DNA of 60,000 nucleotides. It comes from Tubiluchus corallicola. Taxonomy: Eukaryota > Priapulida > Priapulimorpha > Priapulimorphida > Tubiluchidae. Positions 58,613-60,000 of the stretch are shown here, piece after piece; within the stretch, counting starts at the first letter, position 1, and each line of letters opens with the position of its first letter. A program made the translations under genes and the position numbers. The DNA lies in assembly GCA_030141605.1 (NCBI GenBank), contig JAQGDQ010000096.1, forward strand, positions 436,001 to 496,000, given 5' to 3'. The notes below the pieces were generated by a model that saw only the letters and a program-made list of their open reading frames with translations, was not told the origin of the DNA and made no database searches.

Positions 58613-60000
58613 TGATAGGAAACTCATGTAACATGTAGAGCTGCGAAAAACACCGTTCATGTACAAAGTTTCTTCCAGTAAAATATTTAAATGGCTGACA
58701 ACATAGAGGTGAGAAATGTGTAATCATAAGCCGAGGAGACGTGCTGAGATATCAGTGAAGACAAGTTCTATTGACATTTGATTTTTTTTATTTCACTTAC
58801 ACCGAGCGGCAGGTTACAAGAAGACTGTATATTTAGTGGGGATAAGCAAACTCTGTGTAAGTAACTTGTCAATTGTGTGTTTCGGTTTAGTAAGCTGAAG
58901 GCTTAGATTGTAAATAACAGTAACATTGTGTTTCTTATGGTCCATCATCGTTTCTAAAAAATATTTACTCCTGTAAATACTAATTCTATTAGTTATTGTT
59001 ATTAATGACTTACAAACCATGATTACAAAAATTAGGATAAATTCACAACACAGTACTTTTTTTTGAAAATAGACTTTGTTTTCATTTTCGAATGTGTGAA
59101 GTTGTAAAGGTCTATGAAAGGAAGTATTTATTCATCAAAACAGAAATTACACCATTTCTTATAGTCGCTGGAACGAGGCAAGAAATAGCACCCAAAATTG
59201 TGCAAGAAATTATTAAATGAAATGTACAGACTGTACCAAACTCATAAATGGAAGTCCACTTAGTAAATGAATATGGTAATTAGACTTTTTAATGTATTTC
59301 TGTTAGGAAAACAAAGTAAAATATTTGGAGACAATTAGCTTTTGTTGTTTTGCATATTTCTTGTTTTTGGACCAATTATTTCTATCAAATGAGATGAGAA
59401 ATGCCAGTTTCTCATAAACAGATCCTTACCTGGTTGTGTCTATAATGAAGAAAGCTTTGTAAAACATATTTTTCTTGGTAAAACTGTCATGTTTATGTTT
59501 TCCTGAGAACTGAAATCTTATGTGTATCAAATCTTTTGAAAAGTGCTACAACTGATTATGTTTATAGTCAATGCATGTCAATGCAAATAAAATGCATGCC
59601 AATGCAAATAAAATTGATTTAGTAAGATTTATTTTTAAGGTATAGTGTGTAAATTCGTAACTTCGCAATAAAAGTCAAATATAAGGTAATGTGGATAAAA
59701 TGAAAAGTAGTGCACTTATTCTGAAAACATTCTATGGTATTTGAAAGCTGCAATTTTACTGAAATGATGTTAAAGTGTTTTACACAAATTAGAAATAGTA
59801 AAATATTTACACTTTTAGTTAGTTGTGTAACTGAAATAACAGAATTCCTAAAATTTAATAGTTTGAATCAACCTAGAATAAAAATCAACATTAGTGTCTG
59901 ATGAAGTACCTCGTAGCTGACGTCGAGTCACAAGTGACTTTACCGTTGCTCAATGGCTGGTTTCTTGTACAGATCTCATTATTGATGATCGGCATCATTT
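58613..60000 (+). other. LSM2 3' UTR and flank
   Basis: Candidate polyadenylation signals AATAAA lie at 59586-59591 and 59607-59612, inside a short direct duplication of ATGCAAATAAAAT-type sequence. No further gene was recognised to the window end. Confidence 0.5.

Overview
The window is nuclear DNA of an animal, most likely an invertebrate. It is AT-rich, its genes are split by GT-AG introns, and the introns and spacers are full of LINE, SINE and DNA-transposon debris. The proteins read across exon junctions are recognisably metazoan and close to their vertebrate orthologues. I cannot name the species from sequence alone.

Layout. 288-8443 (-): nine N-terminal exons of MEI1, a meiotic double-strand-break factor; the gene continues past the left edge. 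13385-15445 (+): an intact, intronless SMARCC/SWI3-type gene (SWIRM, SANT, coiled coil). 17118-18143 (+): an intronless, acidic coiled-coil protein that I do not recognise. 20234-35452 (-): a complete 16-exon ABHD16A (phosphatidylserine lipase). 35823-42080 (+): a complete five-exon EDF1/MBF1 coactivator, divergent from ABHD16A across 370 bp. 44400-51146 (-): a complete six-exon PSMB1 (20S proteasome beta6). 54650-58612 (+): a complete four-exon LSM2 (Sm-like RNA-binding protein). In every spliced gene the reading frame was tracked through each junction, and exon phases agree throughout.

Mobile DNA. PSMB1 intron 2 holds a decayed Kolobok-type transposon flanked by TTAA. Two hAT-type short elements have 8-bp target duplications. 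There are two members of one inverted-repeat family, another inverted-repeat element, and two hairpin repeats carrying hammerhead-ribozyme-like cores. Several 5'-truncated non-LTR retrotransposon pieces and several tRNA-derived units, one pair head to head, are also present.

The genes are housekeeping or germline genes from different pathways and do not form an operon. The point of greatest interest is the linkage: ABHD16A and LSM2 are neighbours in the human MHC class III region, and human EDF1 lies in the MHC-paralogous region of 9q34, so this locus looks like a preserved piece of the ancestral proto-MHC linkage group.
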